Shown piece by piece: positions 46,571-58,429 of a DNA stretch of 64,000 nucleotides. The notes beneath the pieces were generated by a model. The model was not told the origin of the DNA and did no database searches. It saw nothing but the letters and a program-made list of their open reading frames with translations. This stretch comes from Zanthoxylum bungeanum (lineage: Eukaryota > Streptophyta > Magnoliopsida > Sapindales > Rutaceae). The stretch spans positions 1-64,000 of the forward strand of contig SKCR01007551.1 of the NCBI GenBank assembly GCA_019454045.1. The letters are read 5' to 3'. Made by a program: the position numbers and the translations under genes. Within the stretch, counting starts at the first letter, position 1. Each line of letters starts with the position of its first letter.

Positions 46571-47150
46571 CATATCGTGCGGAGAAGTATTTCTACTGAC
46601 AGCAGACCAGGTGGAAGGCTAGAAATGTCACTGGACTACGTGCAAAGGGAATTTCTACCCACTCGCATGAACAAGTCAAAATCCATTCAATTTAAGAAAA
46701 CCCAATACACCTGCTCCCTGAAGAAGACAATCAATTGCAAAACCATGACAAAGCATTTGAGGCCCAATTGTCCAACGTTCAATCTAAGCCCGATATGTAT
46801 TTTAATTAGAGTAGAAAATCACTATGATCACCCGATTTGCATTAAAAAAATATATGAATTTAATTCATTCATTTCAATTCACATATATGAATTTTCAAAA
46901 TTTAATTCATTAAAAGTTTTTATTATTTTTAATTAAAATTCAATAAGTGGTTGCTAATTACGACATAAAATAGTATAAATTCTTTAATAATCAATTCATC
47001 TATTAAATAATCAAATACAATTCCATCACAATTTAAGTAAATTTATTTAGAATTTAAAATAAATTTATCAATTCTTTTTGTCACCACAGTTATCTATTCA
47101 CAAACTCTCTACGACAATGTTAGCAAGACCCTTGGGATGATTGGTTGATC
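46571..47150. other. Non-coding stretch, no feature recognised
   Basis: AT-rich. A 119-codon frame at 46577-46936 has no recognisable domain and biased composition. Confidence 0.5.
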
Positions 47151-48430
47151 AGTTCATGCACTAAGTTTATGATTTACACTTCATTTGTATAGCTTATGTT
47201 TTCACAAGCCTTGTATATATGTTTTCAGTTTACAATTCAAGCATTTCTTTCATGTTACAGTTCACCTATGTTTCCAGTGTACATTCACACCATAATTTCA
47301 AATTTACGCGTTATAGATTATTAATCATGCTTAGATATGTAGTTGATGACATGATTCATGTATGCATTGGGTTAGATCCAATCTACAAATGGTTTGGATT
47401 GGCCTTAGCCATAGCCACTGATTTTGGGTGGCTTGGTATAATGATACATAAAGTTCATGGTATGAAAATATATTAAATTAGATTCATGTCATTAATATCC
47501 CTCTAACATGTCATGAGCATGTCACGTCACAAGCATGAGTTTGTGTTGAACAGATAAGTCATGTTATCGGGTTCATGTGTATAGTCGCAATTTTCAGCTC
47601 GTGTTTACATGTTATAATTCACAAATTATATTTCAGTTTTCAAGGCATATATATGGTTTTCAGATCATATTTATGTTTTCAGATACAATCAGATTTGCAG
47701 CTTATGCTTTTCAATCTACAACCATGATTATGTACAGTTTATGATTTACGTCTTTTTAGTTCATGTTTTTGCACGTGTTATGTTTTCAACTTACGTTTTC
47801 ATGAAATATGTTTTCAAGTTCAGGATTTCCATGATTTTCAGTTTAAGCTTTTCTATAAATAGTTTACAAGAACAAGAAACAAAATATTTTCAAACCACCA
47901 GTAGAGTATCGTTCTCACATGTATAGATATCTCGGGTATGCTCAGTGACCCTCTTAGGCATTTCATGTTCACGTTCCCCTACTTACACAATGTTCGGTCC
48001 CACTAAGTAGGTTTCACCCCCCCCCCCCCCCCCCCCGTTATGATATTTGTGAGATTTTTCATGAAAATCAATTTACGAGCTTATTTACATATTACATATC
48101 GCGTATACAAATTCAGATCATGTTCATATTTTCAATTCAAAAATACAATTTTATATCATGCTCAGGTTTTCAGTTCATGTTATGCTTTCAGTCTCTTCTC
48201 ATGTTTTCAAGTTTCATAATTCAATTTTCAAACTTATGTTTATAGTTTCAGTTTATAATTTAGTTTTCAGTTAATGATTACATTCTACGGTTTATAGCCA
48301 CATTTTCATGTTTACAGATTACAAACATATTTTAATTCATGATATAGTTTTCAGTTCACGTTAATGTTTTCAATTTATGTTACAGTGTTCAAGCCACGTT
48401 TGGTGGAGTTATAGAAGATATAAGCATGTC
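47150..48430. repeat. Degenerate TTTTCAGTTCATG repeats
   Basis: Many diverged copies of short T-rich words such as ATGTTTTCAGTTTA, TTTTCAGTTCATG and GTTTTCAGATCAT, in one orientation, with a 20-base C run at 48017-48036. No genes. Origin unknown, possibly a decayed LTR. Confidence 0.6.
48017..48036. repeat. Homopolymer run C20
   Basis: Twenty consecutive C in AT-rich surroundings. Its length is likely unstable or affected by sequencing error. Confidence 0.85.
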
Positions 48431-48606
48431 ATCGTCAAATTGGCGACTGTGGCATAAATCCTTATAAATCCTTCTATTTTTCTTTCCTTTTCTTTCTAAT
48501 GAGGAGGATTTCATTTGTTGAAAATTGGAGGAATGCCCCCGAGCTCACTCTTGCATGCATTCCACCTTCATAAATTGTAGGATTGGTGGCTCCAACGATT
48601 TGTAAT

Positions 48607-49140
48607 GGGCAGTATGAGTGTGCACGGTTTCGGTTCAAATCGCAACCCAACCCGAACCGCACCGACCCGGACCGAACTGCGCGGTTTGGAAAAATATTAA
48701 AAAAGATTTCGGGACCGCCTGAATCGAACCGTAAAATTTGGATCGGTTCGCGGTTTTGACCCAAAACGCGACCCGAACCGCCCAAACCACAAACTTTGAC
48801 CCGAATCGCGACCCTAACCGCCTAAACCGCTGACCCGCGTTCAAATTATACATTATTTTATATTTTTCTTCTTCTTTAACTATGAAATTTAAGATATTTA
48901 ATGATCATATGACAATACGTAATGTATAAATGAAAATTAGATATTTTTTCTCTTCAATAAATATGTGAAAACACATAAAAAAAATTTTAAAAAATTTATA
49001 ATCTAAACCGCTGAACCGTCGCGATTTTCCTTATCAAATTTACGATTTCGGTTTCTAATTTTCCAAACCGTCAAATCCGCGAGGTTTGAAAGATTAAACG
49101 AAAAAACTGATCCGAACCCGTGATACCCAAGAAGGGCAGT
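48607..49140. mobile_element. hAT-like MITE with GGTTCGGTTT subterminal motifs
   Basis: Flanked by GGGCAGT at 48607-48613 and 49134-49140. The ends are imperfect inverted repeats (left TGAGTGTGCACGGTTTCGG; right, reversed, TGGGTATCACGGGTTCGG). Inside are many AACCGAACCG/CGGTTCGG words on both strands. About 520 bp, no transposase. Confidence 0.6.
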
Positions 49141-49841
49141 TTGGAGTCGCGATCCGCTCACAAAATTAAACTGCTCTTATGGGAGATTATTCTTCAAACG
49201 TTTCACTGGATTTCTCTTTTGCCCTCTTCTCTCACATTAGCAAAGCAACTTCTCCTTAAATAACAAGCGACCAAAGCATCATCTCCTTTAACTCTTATAT
49301 AAGTTTATTAAACTTTTCGAAGCTTAACAGCAGCAGCATCACTAACTGAGATTTATTTTTGATGGGTTCTGGTTCATTTTGACTTATGACAAAGGCTGTT
49401 GCTAAGAGTTAATTGACATGGGTAAGAGTTATTTGTTGAAGGTTGTTTATTTCTTATGGGTGTGATATGGGTGTTTGTTTTCTTTGTTCGTTTGTGGTGT
49501 TGTTTGTTTGGAGTGGATTACAGATTTTTGTGTTATTTGATGAATCAATTCATAATTTCACACCACCAGATTTGTTTATCTACTAAATTTATTCATTTGA
49601 TTTAGATTATGAGCAAGAATTGGATTATGCACTTCAAGTGTTTGTGTTTTTGTCTGGAAGAGTGTGATTATTTGGGGTGGTGATTACAATATGCTTTATA
49701 CTGTTTCTGTATTTGAGTATTTGATTACAATAGAATTTTAGTTCATTTTATCTTGCAATTTCTGTTTTGTATGAGTTTAGTTTATTGTAGATCACATTCA
49801 TCGCCATATCAAGTCAAGAATTGCTGCGCACGGTCAAGTTG
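49141..49841. other. Intergenic stretch, no gene supported
   Basis: Contains a TATATAA at 49296-49302 and a CT-rich stretch like a plant 5' UTR on the plus strand, but no reading frame follows. Confidence 0.5.
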
Positions 49842-50770
49842 GGCTACTGCTGCTGTTTTTTTTTTTTTTTTTTGAATAATAATGGATATTTAATATTAAA
49901 TCAGAAAAGGCAAAAGATAATTTGGGATCGAACCGGTCCACACCTTACAGCACGAAGAATTCACTGCAAATTTAGCCAACGAATGAGCTTTAAAATTACA
50001 TAACCTTGGAATAAACCTAAAATCGGATTTTCCAAAACTCAAAGCTAACTTTCTAATCTCCGAGATCACCCAATTAATCTCTTTATCACTGTCAAAAAGG
50101 CATTTAGCAAGAGAAATAACGTTAGCAGCATCAGATTCCATAATAATATGAGTTAAGTTTAAACTTATCGCAAGTTTTAAACCCATCAACAAAGTTTCGG
50201 CTTCAATGAATTTCACGTTGCCTTTGAAAGAAGTAGAAAAACATTCGGCTGTTATAATATCTCCTTTATCATTATGAATAACTGCTCCCATACCTGCAAC
50301 ACTGTCATCGTTGTTCGTAGCCGCATCCACATTAATTTTGAACCAGTCACATGGTGGAGTCGATCATCTCTCCCTATTGTGCCTTGATTCAATCCCTCGA
50401 TTTAGTTTCTCTTGAGCCGCTCTGTAAGAATCAAACAATGACTCAGCTCTATTCAAGATGGACCATTGATTTTCTGTCTTCTTTCGGAAAATGAATTGGT
50501 TTCTAGCACACCATAGTGACCACAACACAGTCACCAGCATCTCAAACTTGCATTAGAAAGGGTAGACCTGGCAGTAATTAACAAGTCCCAGAGATCCACC
50601 GAATTCTGCCATTGAAAGCCTTGTATTCCCTTAAAGTGTTTCCACACCGATTTGATAGCATTACATTTGAACAAGGCATGAAATAAATCTTCTTCGTCTC
50701 TACCGCACCTCTGACAACAGTGCAAGGCAATAATTTTTTTTCTATGAAGGGGGTGCTACTGCTGCTGTTT
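49842..50770 (-). mobile_element. 5'-truncated LINE insertion with 16-bp target duplications
   Basis: GCTACTGCTGCTGTTT occurs at 49842-49857 and again at 50755-50770. Between them a minus-strand sequence ends in a poly(A) tail (T run near 49855-49874 on the plus strand). It encodes the last part of an L1-type polyprotein. These are the hallmarks of target-primed reverse transcription with 5' truncation. Confidence 0.88.
49896..50725 (-). pseudogene. LINE zinc-binding and RNase H domains
   Basis: 50725-50531 encodes the reverse-transcriptase-associated zinc-binding domain (CQRCGRDEEDLFHALFKC, then VWKHF). Next, in other frames, comes LWCARNQFIF. 50330-49896 encodes an RNase H fold (INVDAATN, then AVIHNDKGDI, EAETLLMGLKLA, MESDAANVI). 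The catalytic Asp and Glu positions are present. Stops near 50531 and 50365 break the frame, so it is a dead LINE 3' end, not a host RNase H gene. Confidence 0.85.
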
Positions 50771-51219
50771 ACTTAGCTACAAAGGGGGTGTTATTTCACC
50801 CTTTTTACTTGTACCCTTTTGCTTGTGAGCTGCTTAGGTTGCGTTGCTCAAAATTGGTACTATCTATCAAGGTTCCGTTTTGATCAAAAGGTACCTATTT
50901 TTTAGTAGAATATTTTTAACTTATATTTGTGCTTTTGTGTGTTTTTATGGGATATATTGCTTTCTTCTTGATTTCAGCTTCACTCAAGTTTCGTCAACTT
51001 GTATATAATGAATTTTTTTTGAATTTGCAAAGCTTATAGCAATGACATAGTGGTTATATGTCTTATTTAATTCAATTATCTAAACTTAAATATATTTTTG
51101 TCAAGGAAATAATATGAGAACATAATAATGATATATACCATAATCTCAATTTACAGTTTGTAAATATTCTTATGCACAAAATATATATATATATATATAG
51201 AAAAACATTATCATTTACT
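50771..51219. other. Intergenic stretch with AT microsatellite
   Basis: No gene. An alternating AT run lies at about 51180-51199. Confidence 0.55.
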
Positions 51220-51401
51220 AAGGGGTGAGCATTTCAGGTTGGTTCAATTTTTATCAAATTTTGGTCTAGTTTAATTTCGATTTCAAAGCCGTTCAGTTTA
51301 TGATTTTATCGAAATTTTGATTAAATCATTTGATTTTTTTAATCAAAATTTCAGTTGATTCGATTTGATTCAATTCAAATCAAACCATTTGCCAACCCCT
51401 A
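51220..51401. mobile_element. Small MITE-like inverted repeat
   Basis: About 180 bases with imperfect terminal inverted repeats (left AGGGGTGAGCATTTCAGGTT; right, reversed, AGGGGTTGGCAAATGGTTT) and internal AAATCAAA/TTTGATTT words. hAT-like ends. No clear target duplication. Confidence 0.5.
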
Positions 51402-52110
51402 ATTGCAAATGAAGCTAAGTTCTGAAAACGACGCTAAACAAACTATGAGGTAAAACTTCCCGCAAACACCAACACCATAAAAGATATTGCTGCTAGCAAA
51501 ATCTCTTGTTTCTGGAAATACTGTTATTTTTAAGAAAATGAACGACAGACATCTACAGTTACAAGCAAGCCCTATCTATATTTCCAACTGTCATTATCAT
51601 GAATTGCTTACACACGAGTACTCAAAACAAATCATACCACTTTTTTTGGAAAATACAAACATTTTTAAAAGGAGAAAAAAAAAAAAAAAAGACTCAATTC
51701 GGTTAACATTTCAACTTCGCAATCAGCTTACGTATATTACCAGCCCAAATCCAGGGTGCAAAAATCAGAAGTCTATATTTAAGAGTAAGATGCATGAATC
51801 ATGTCTCAAACTACTGAAATCAGGACTTTGTATATTGAATTTAAAAACACGCATGGCTTAATAACAAAATTTGTTAAATCATTCCCTATAAGCCTGACAG
51901 CCAAAATCCTGAAGTAATCACCTCAAGCTATCATTTTAAGCTGTGTCATTCAAAAATTCACAATCCAGCCTCACCCTGAAAGCTTTTCCTGTCAGAGCTA
52001 AGACATCTATCTACCCTTATTAAACCGCTGTACAGACAAACTGAAGGCTACAGAAAGCCCCTCGAAACTGAGATACCCCAACCAGAAGAGCACAGCAACA
52101 ATCACTGAAC
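51402..52110 (-). other. Downstream region and 3' UTR of CTP synthase
   Basis: Directly after the stop codon on the minus strand. AT-rich with only weak poly(A)-signal candidates (for example AATAAGG near 52018). The 124-codon plus-strand frame at 51487-51861 has no recognisable domain. Confidence 0.5.
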
Positions 52111-55100
52111 TCAGCAATGCACACCATTACCATTGCTATACACACCGTTTAGTGATCCATTGGAAGGCGTTATGTTACCATTTTGGTGGACTTTCACCTT
52201 TGGTTTTCCGTTACTCAACCCATTTGTCAATAACTTACTAGCATGCCCATACTTTACAACAGCCTCTAACTGCCCACATGCTGCTGCTATAAGTCCTGAA
52301 ACATCAAACAGAGACTAATATATCAGCCAAGCAATCTAGATGCCTAGGCAAGTCAACAATCTAAATTTGACATTAGATTGGATAATTTGATAACAGTAAA
52401 TATATAGAAACGGAGTACCTAAGAAAACTGCCGAAGGTTTTCCTGGCCTAGACTTGAATTCAGGATGGAACTGAACACCGATAAAGTATGGATGACTAGG
52501 CAGTTCAACAATCTGCAGAACCATAAAATGCTGGTCACCAGAAATACATGCAACAGCAAAAGATTTTCTATTTGTTTCATATATAACAGCAAGAACTTTC
52601 CTAATTTTTTTCGAACAGGTTAATTTGGTTCTGTAATATACAATGAACTTCCAGCGTTTGCAAAAGCTTACCTCCATACGCTGACCAGTTTCATCTCTGC
52701 CAACAAATGATAGACCAGCATTTTCAAGTTGTGATACGATATCAGGATTGACCTATCAAACAAATTTTCTTATTTCAGAAACTGCACATTTTTATGAGCA
52801 GAGTAAAATGCAGTTTGACAGAGGGGAAACATTACCTCATACCTATGCCGATGCCGCTCATCAACAAAGCTTGCATTGCCATACCTGTATACCGTTCCAA
52901 AACAGAATGAATAATGTTAAGTGATGATCCAGTAATCACCATCACACCTCATCTCCAGTAAAAGGGGTGATAAAATATACCTCATACAAGCCAAATATAA
53001 AAAATGAAATGTAAAGAAGCATTCCCTAGAGGGAATCTGATGAGTATTAAGAAGACAATATACAGCCAAAGCCCTTACAACTTTGCAGATTTGCAGTCAG
53101 TAACCTTAAAATATGTCCTCCTCGATCCCAGACGCATGGTTGCTCCCATATGAGTTTTTGATCCCTATCCAATTGAGGAAGAGCACTTCATTAAATAAAA
53201 TGATGAAGCTAGGATCGATATATACTCGATTAAAGCTCCTATAGGAGTACATACCTCGGGCATAAATATGACACAAGGATTTGAAGTTTCAGGATCAAAC
53301 TCTGTGCTGTTCGCATCACGCATACCAAGAACAGAACGGGCAAACTCTATGACAGCAATTTGCATTCCCAAGCAAATTCCCAGGAATGGAACATTGTTTT
53401 CACGAGCATACTTTGCTGCAAGAATTTTCCCTTGTACTCCTCTATCACCAAATCCACCAGGAACCAGAATGCCACCAGCACCCTGGATTGAAAGAGTTTC
53501 AGTGTACATATAAAGAAAATAATTGGACAAAGTGAGTGTGAGAACATAAATAACAGAATATCAAATCAAATGACTACTCTCAGCAATCAACCCATAAAGC
53601 ATAACTACCTTCAAAAGATCCCACGCAGCTTCATAAACATCAGGCCTCTGCAAGGGGATACAAATCAAATGCACATAGTTTATGACGGTATACAATGTTA
53701 ACATCAGATGAAGAATGGCAAATAACAATAACTACTTACCTCTTTTGCAGTGGCATCTTCTAGGTCACCAGCTGCAACCCACACTATGGAAAGCTTCCGA
53801 TGACACGCAACAGAAGCATGCAAAAGAGCCTATTTAAACAAACTAAAACATCAGTATCCAATTTACAACATAATAACTTCTATAGGCAACATAGTTCAAT
53901 TTGGAAAGCATGTTAAAGAAATACATTATATCTAAAATTTATGAATTACATAAAAAAAAATGATCAGAGAATGGTATTTCCAATTAAGTACATATTCAAA
54001 TGCACAAATGAGAGCACAGGAAGGAGAGGAAACACAAGAGTGTGAACCTAATTTGAATTTTCAATTATGTGGTAGAATTTTAATGAATCCCAAAAGTTTG
54101 TAATGTACCATGGTATTGCAAAGAGAGTAAAACTTTTGAGTCAGAAGTTAGCACTAGCATGATAAGGCCTTCTGATGCTAAAATACGCAGTTACGGCTGC
54201 AAAGAAATAGATAGAGGGAGAAACTGATGCAGATCAGCACTCAAGCTGACAGGGGAATCATACCCTGGCTTTGCGGTGCAAGAGACAAGGCACAAGAAAA
54301 TTGATAATTAGGAACTAATTAAGGTTTGGGACATGAGGAAGCACAGGGTTACTTATTCTTTCATTTTAAACTTCATAGCTATAAAATGCAAATAAATACT
54401 GTGAATCAACAATAAACGGAGAAGGAATAATACATCCAACTTTTAAGACAACTACCCTTCTTTTTCTCCGCATATTTTTTATCTTAAAAAAGCAGCCGAT
54501 GGATAAACAATTTTTTGACAAGCAAAACATTCACCTTTAAAACAGAGAGGTAAGAATCTGAAAGGCCGGTATATTTTCCAACCATGGCAATTCTAACCTG
54601 CAAAGTACATGACAGTCAGTTACATGGTATCCAAAAAGAAAAAGGAATACCAATACTGTTGAGAAGCTTAAGACTCACAGGATCATGCAGCATATCACAA
54701 ACTTTAGTCCTGGCAGTCCACTCCTCCAAAGCAGGCTTCCTCGCAACACTGCAGATTATGGTAATGTTAATATGCTTGCAGAAAAGCCAGGGCCAGATGC
54801 TGCAGCATCAACATTTTACACAGTGAATGCCAAAGAGAACATGCACACACACACAGCAGAAAAGTACAGCCAGATGCAGATCATCAATATTAATATGCAT
54901 TGAATGCCTAAAAGAAAACAAACACAGATCATGCAGCAAATGGAGAGCCAAAAAAAAGTTTATACAACAAAAGAAAAGTAGTTAGAAAGACAAACACTAA
55001 AAGGTTCAATTCTTTCATGATAGCTTCGTGCGCCTTTTGATCCTGTCATTAATCAGCGAAAAAGGAAACCACAAAACTGATTAGAAATCCTTAAATCTTA

Positions 55101-57423
55101 AATTATACAGGTATGGACAAAAATAGATACAGAGCACCAAAAAAGAACTTACTCTCAACAGTAATGGAATGTGCCAAATGTTTGGAACATCATGTAGAGT
55201 AACAATGTTTTCTGCCTGCAAATAAGTCATCACACTCAGAAACAGCAACCAATTGTTGAGAGTAAGGGAAAAGGGAAAAGATATTGATAAAATAGTGCTG
55301 ATGGTACGTACTGGTACATGGCAAAATTGAGCGAGTTTAGCCTTAACATTCTCCTCAAGTACCTGTTAAACATAAATTCGAAATGCACAAACATGTGATT
55401 GCCACTGGCATCTGCAGAAAAGAAAAAGAAAAGACATCAAATGGAAGAGGGAGAAACCTTTGTACTTCGACAAGCTAAAATATTCGGTGTCAAGCCTAGT
55501 CCTCTAAGTCCCCGGACGCTATGCTGGGTAGGCTTTGTCTTCTACAGTTGGAAATTAAGAAGGATGGGTAATTATAAGAAAATGAAAGATTGAGCAATAA
55601 GTTGATCAGATGCATAAAGCAGTTCTCAATATATGAAAATTAAATCTAGCATGTAGAAGTTCACACTAAATAACACAATAACAATACAAATTCATCTCCA
55701 CATACTTGTTCACCCACAACATTGAGGACAGGGACAAGGCTGACATGAATTAAACAGAAATTGCCAGGACCTAAAACCAGCAGCAGTTAGGTACGAAAAT
55801 TGATAGGAAAAATAAATTATTTGCATGAGCCGACAAAGTAGAGATGCAGCGCATTTTAAGCTTACCAACGCGGCATGAGAATTGGCCAAGTGCCTCTATA
55901 AATGGCATCGATTCAATGTCCCCTGCATCGAGAGAAGTGGTTGTAGTCGAAATCAGATGCAGGTAAACAGCTCATCTTGACACATTTTATCAATAATATT
56001 AATTTACCTATGGTTCCACCCAATTCAATGACACAGACATCAGCAGGACCTTCTTTCCCATCCACCGGAATCATTGCTACACGTTCTATCCAATCTTGAA
56101 TGGCATCTGTAACGTGTGGAACAACCTAAAGCACAGAGGGTTGCCCCAAAAATGATGAAATAACATAACAGAATAGCGTTATACCATGCTCAGAGCAAGG
56201 ATGATAGTTCCAGTGTTTTAAAACAGACCTGAACTGTTTTTCCAAGATAATCTCCCCTTCTCTCCTTATCAATAACAGACTGTCAAAGATCATGACAAGG
56301 AATTAAGATTATAGACTATATAATCACACTGGCGGAAGAAAACATTTGTAAGACATGAACCGTGAGCTACCTAATCAATAATATGGAGCTCTGAACTATG
56401 AGATATATAAATAATCTACCTGATATATTTTTCCAGTTGTTATATTGTTGTCACGGGTTAACTTGATGTCTAGAAACCGCTCATAATTACCAAGGTCCAG
56501 GTCCACCTTTATAACAATAAAGCAGTCAAGTCATAGTTTGAATGCAGCAAGAACAAATCAACATAGTGCAGTGTTGTTAAAACCGCAAGGCACACTAAGG
56601 CGCAAAGGGTCGTAGGGCCCCAAGGCACGCGCTTGATGAAAGTGAGGCGCAAATTGCAAAAAAATATATAAGTACCCAGTCAAGTAAAACAAAGAGAAAT
56701 CATTGACAATATATCAAAAGCAATTACAATAATACAAATTAATGTGTTTGTCGATATTTAAATCCCACCCCAAAACTTATCTTAATTGAGATGACGCGCG
56801 CCGAGGCAACCGATGAATGTTGCCTTTAGCCTGACCTTTCATGAGGCGCAGTGGTCTAACAATCTAAGCCTAAGCCCTAAGGCGCTTTTGAAAACTATGA
56901 ATAGTGTGTATGACATGTAAACAAGATACCTTGAGAAAATAGTCATTCAATAACTAAAGTATAAGAATGGTGTCCAAGTAAAGAAAATTACCTCGCCACC
57001 ATCATCTAAGACAAAAACCTCTCCATGCTCAAAAGGGGACATTGTTCCGGCATCCGTGTTCAAGTAAGGATCTGCACCACTAGAAAGAAACTGTTACAAT
57101 GATATACTAGTAAAAACTAAAAAAAGATTGGAAATTCCACCAAAAAAGGATAAGAAAGTTGTTTCAAATCCATAAAATGCTGAAATTTAAATTGTTGTTT
57201 GGAGAGAAAAACAAACAGATAGAGACAAATAACAAGAAAGCTATCAAATTCACAAGTTATGGCAAAAGCAGAAGCTGCACAGAAGCAAAATGAATAGTAA
57301 AATACCAATCTTGATAGAAGTAACGCGGAGACCACATGCTTTAAGAATAAGACCAATGCTACTAGCGGTAACACCTTTACCCAGTCCGCTAACAACACCA
57401 CCGGTCACCAATACGTATTTCAT
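52111..57423 (-). CDS. CTP synthase (21 coding exons)
   Basis: Makes CTP from UTP with ATP and glutamine, the last step of pyrimidine nucleotide synthesis, in the cytosol. Coding exons: 57423-57306, 57071-56992, 56506-56420, 56279-56229, 56125-56008, 55922-55866, 55770-55706, 55541-55458, 55362-55312, 55215-55153, 55042-54996, 54748-54679, 54597-54535, 53829-53740, 53647-53609, 53482-53255, 53164-53079, 52884-52836, 52752-52672, 52512-52419, 52295-52111. They join in frame to 601 residues, all GT-AG. Synthase domain: [10 protein letters not shown] (residues 8-17), [19 protein letters not shown] (40-58), ELGGTIGD (near 145). Amidotransferase domain: PGGFGDRG (369-376), nucleophile Cys398 in GICLGMQ, His525 and Glu527 in FHPEF. 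The last ~40 residues are an Asn/Gly-rich tail. The exon 11 donor at 54995 is set by frame; a GT two bases earlier would break it. No damage seen, so probably functional. Confidence 0.95.
56570..56905. mobile_element. MITE in intron 2 of CTP synthase
   Basis: About 330 bases with AGGCGC-rich ends: left GTGTTGTTAAAACCGCAAGGC, right AAGGCGCTTTTGAAAACTAT, imperfect inverted repeats, flanked by ATAGTG on both sides. Looks like a non-autonomous hAT-type element. It leaves the splice sites at 57071 and 56992 and those of the next exon untouched. Confidence 0.5.
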
Positions 57424-57917
57424 TTTTGGTGATTATAAGTTACTCACTGTATTAGCAGAACAAACATCAGTTATATAAGGTATGATAAAACAGAAGAGGC
57501 AATGAAACAGCAAGTGCGTGTAGTGTTAATCAATAAAGGATAGACATAGATAATATATAAAGCGTTTTAAACAGAGGAAAAAAAAACATTGTTAACAATA
57601 ATGACGGTCTTTACGAAGTTTAATCTGCCTTTGCCTTTGCCTGCCTCTGTCTATCTGTATGTCTATCTTGTGACTATGTTAACACTAGTCCCTTTTCTCT
57701 TTAGACTAAGAACAAATATTTTTCATTTTCCGTTGTAATTTTACTGCTATAATAATGTGAATAAAAAACCCAACAAGCAAACACAGCAAATGAAAGAAAA
57801 ATAGAGATTCCGCAAACACACACCAGAACTTTTCTGAGTTGTTGTTTTGCTCTGGGTTTCTCTTTCAGGGGCGGCGGGTTTCTTTTAGAGGTTTTTTTAG
57901 AGGGGAAAGAGTGGCAA
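57424..57917 (-). other. 5' UTR of CTP synthase, probably with an intron
   Basis: Upstream of the ATG, a CTAATACAG acceptor lies at about 57444-57452 and a CTGGTGTGTG donor near 57823-57832, with CT-rich leader exon sequence (AAACCCGCCGCCCCTGAAAG) further up. A 5' UTR intron of roughly 380 bases is likely but not proven. Confidence 0.4.
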
Positions 57918-57924
57918 ATTTATA
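57918..57924 (-). promoter_or_regulatory. TATA box of CTP synthase
   Basis: ATATAAAT on the minus strand about 30-50 bases before a CT-rich leader (CACTCTTTCCCCTC). Spacing fits a plant promoter. Confidence 0.45.
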
Positions 57925-58184
57925 TTTACTTCTCATTGTAAAAATATTTCTTTCCCCTTTTATTTTTTAGATATTATCCATGCTCTACTTGTTAATTTGT
58001 CATGGGTGAAAACTTCACCTTTTCATTAAAATTTTAAAATGTTCTCTTTAATATTTATAATTTCAAAGTAGTTAAAAAATATAATAAATTCTACGTTGAG
58101 GAAAATTATCTATTTTCACCCGTTAAAAGTAGAAAAATAAGCACATTTGAAATTGCATGGGGAAAATTAATAATTTGAAATACA

Positions 58185-58345
58185 TGGGAGAGAGTATGGA
58201 TGGTAACGGGCTGGATATTAGACGGTATGTCAAGTGTCAACATTTGTACCCGTGTGGTATATAATATTCCCGATCCTGGCCCATCACTTATGCGGGTACG
58301 GGTCAGAGATTCACTGCATAGAAAAATGTATACCTTTCCCATCTC
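58185..58345. mobile_element. hAT-like MITE fragment
   Basis: Begins ATGGATGGTAACGGGCTGG and contains GCGGGTACGGGTC and CCCGTGTGG words, the pattern of plant hAT MITE subterminal regions. Only one end is clear. Confidence 0.4.
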
Positions 58346-58429
58346 ATATCCCCTTTTATTTATTAATTATTTTTTATCTTCATTTGTAAGTGCGGTTTAT
58401 ACACACTTATTCCTTCCTTCATTCTTAAC

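Noticed and set aside
49290..49440. Plus-strand promoter and first exon of another host gene (TATATAA near 49298, donor-like GGGTAAGAG near 49420)
   Set aside because: No coding exon follows before the minus-strand CTP synthase gene.
49896..50330. Stand-alone host RNase H-like gene
   Set aside because: Target duplications, poly(A) end, adjacent zinc-binding domain and frame breaks show it is a LINE tail.
53165..53530. Separate small genes from the CTP synthase exon frames (also 52336-52677 and 57117-57401)
   Set aside because: These are exons read through into introns. The spliced gene explains them.
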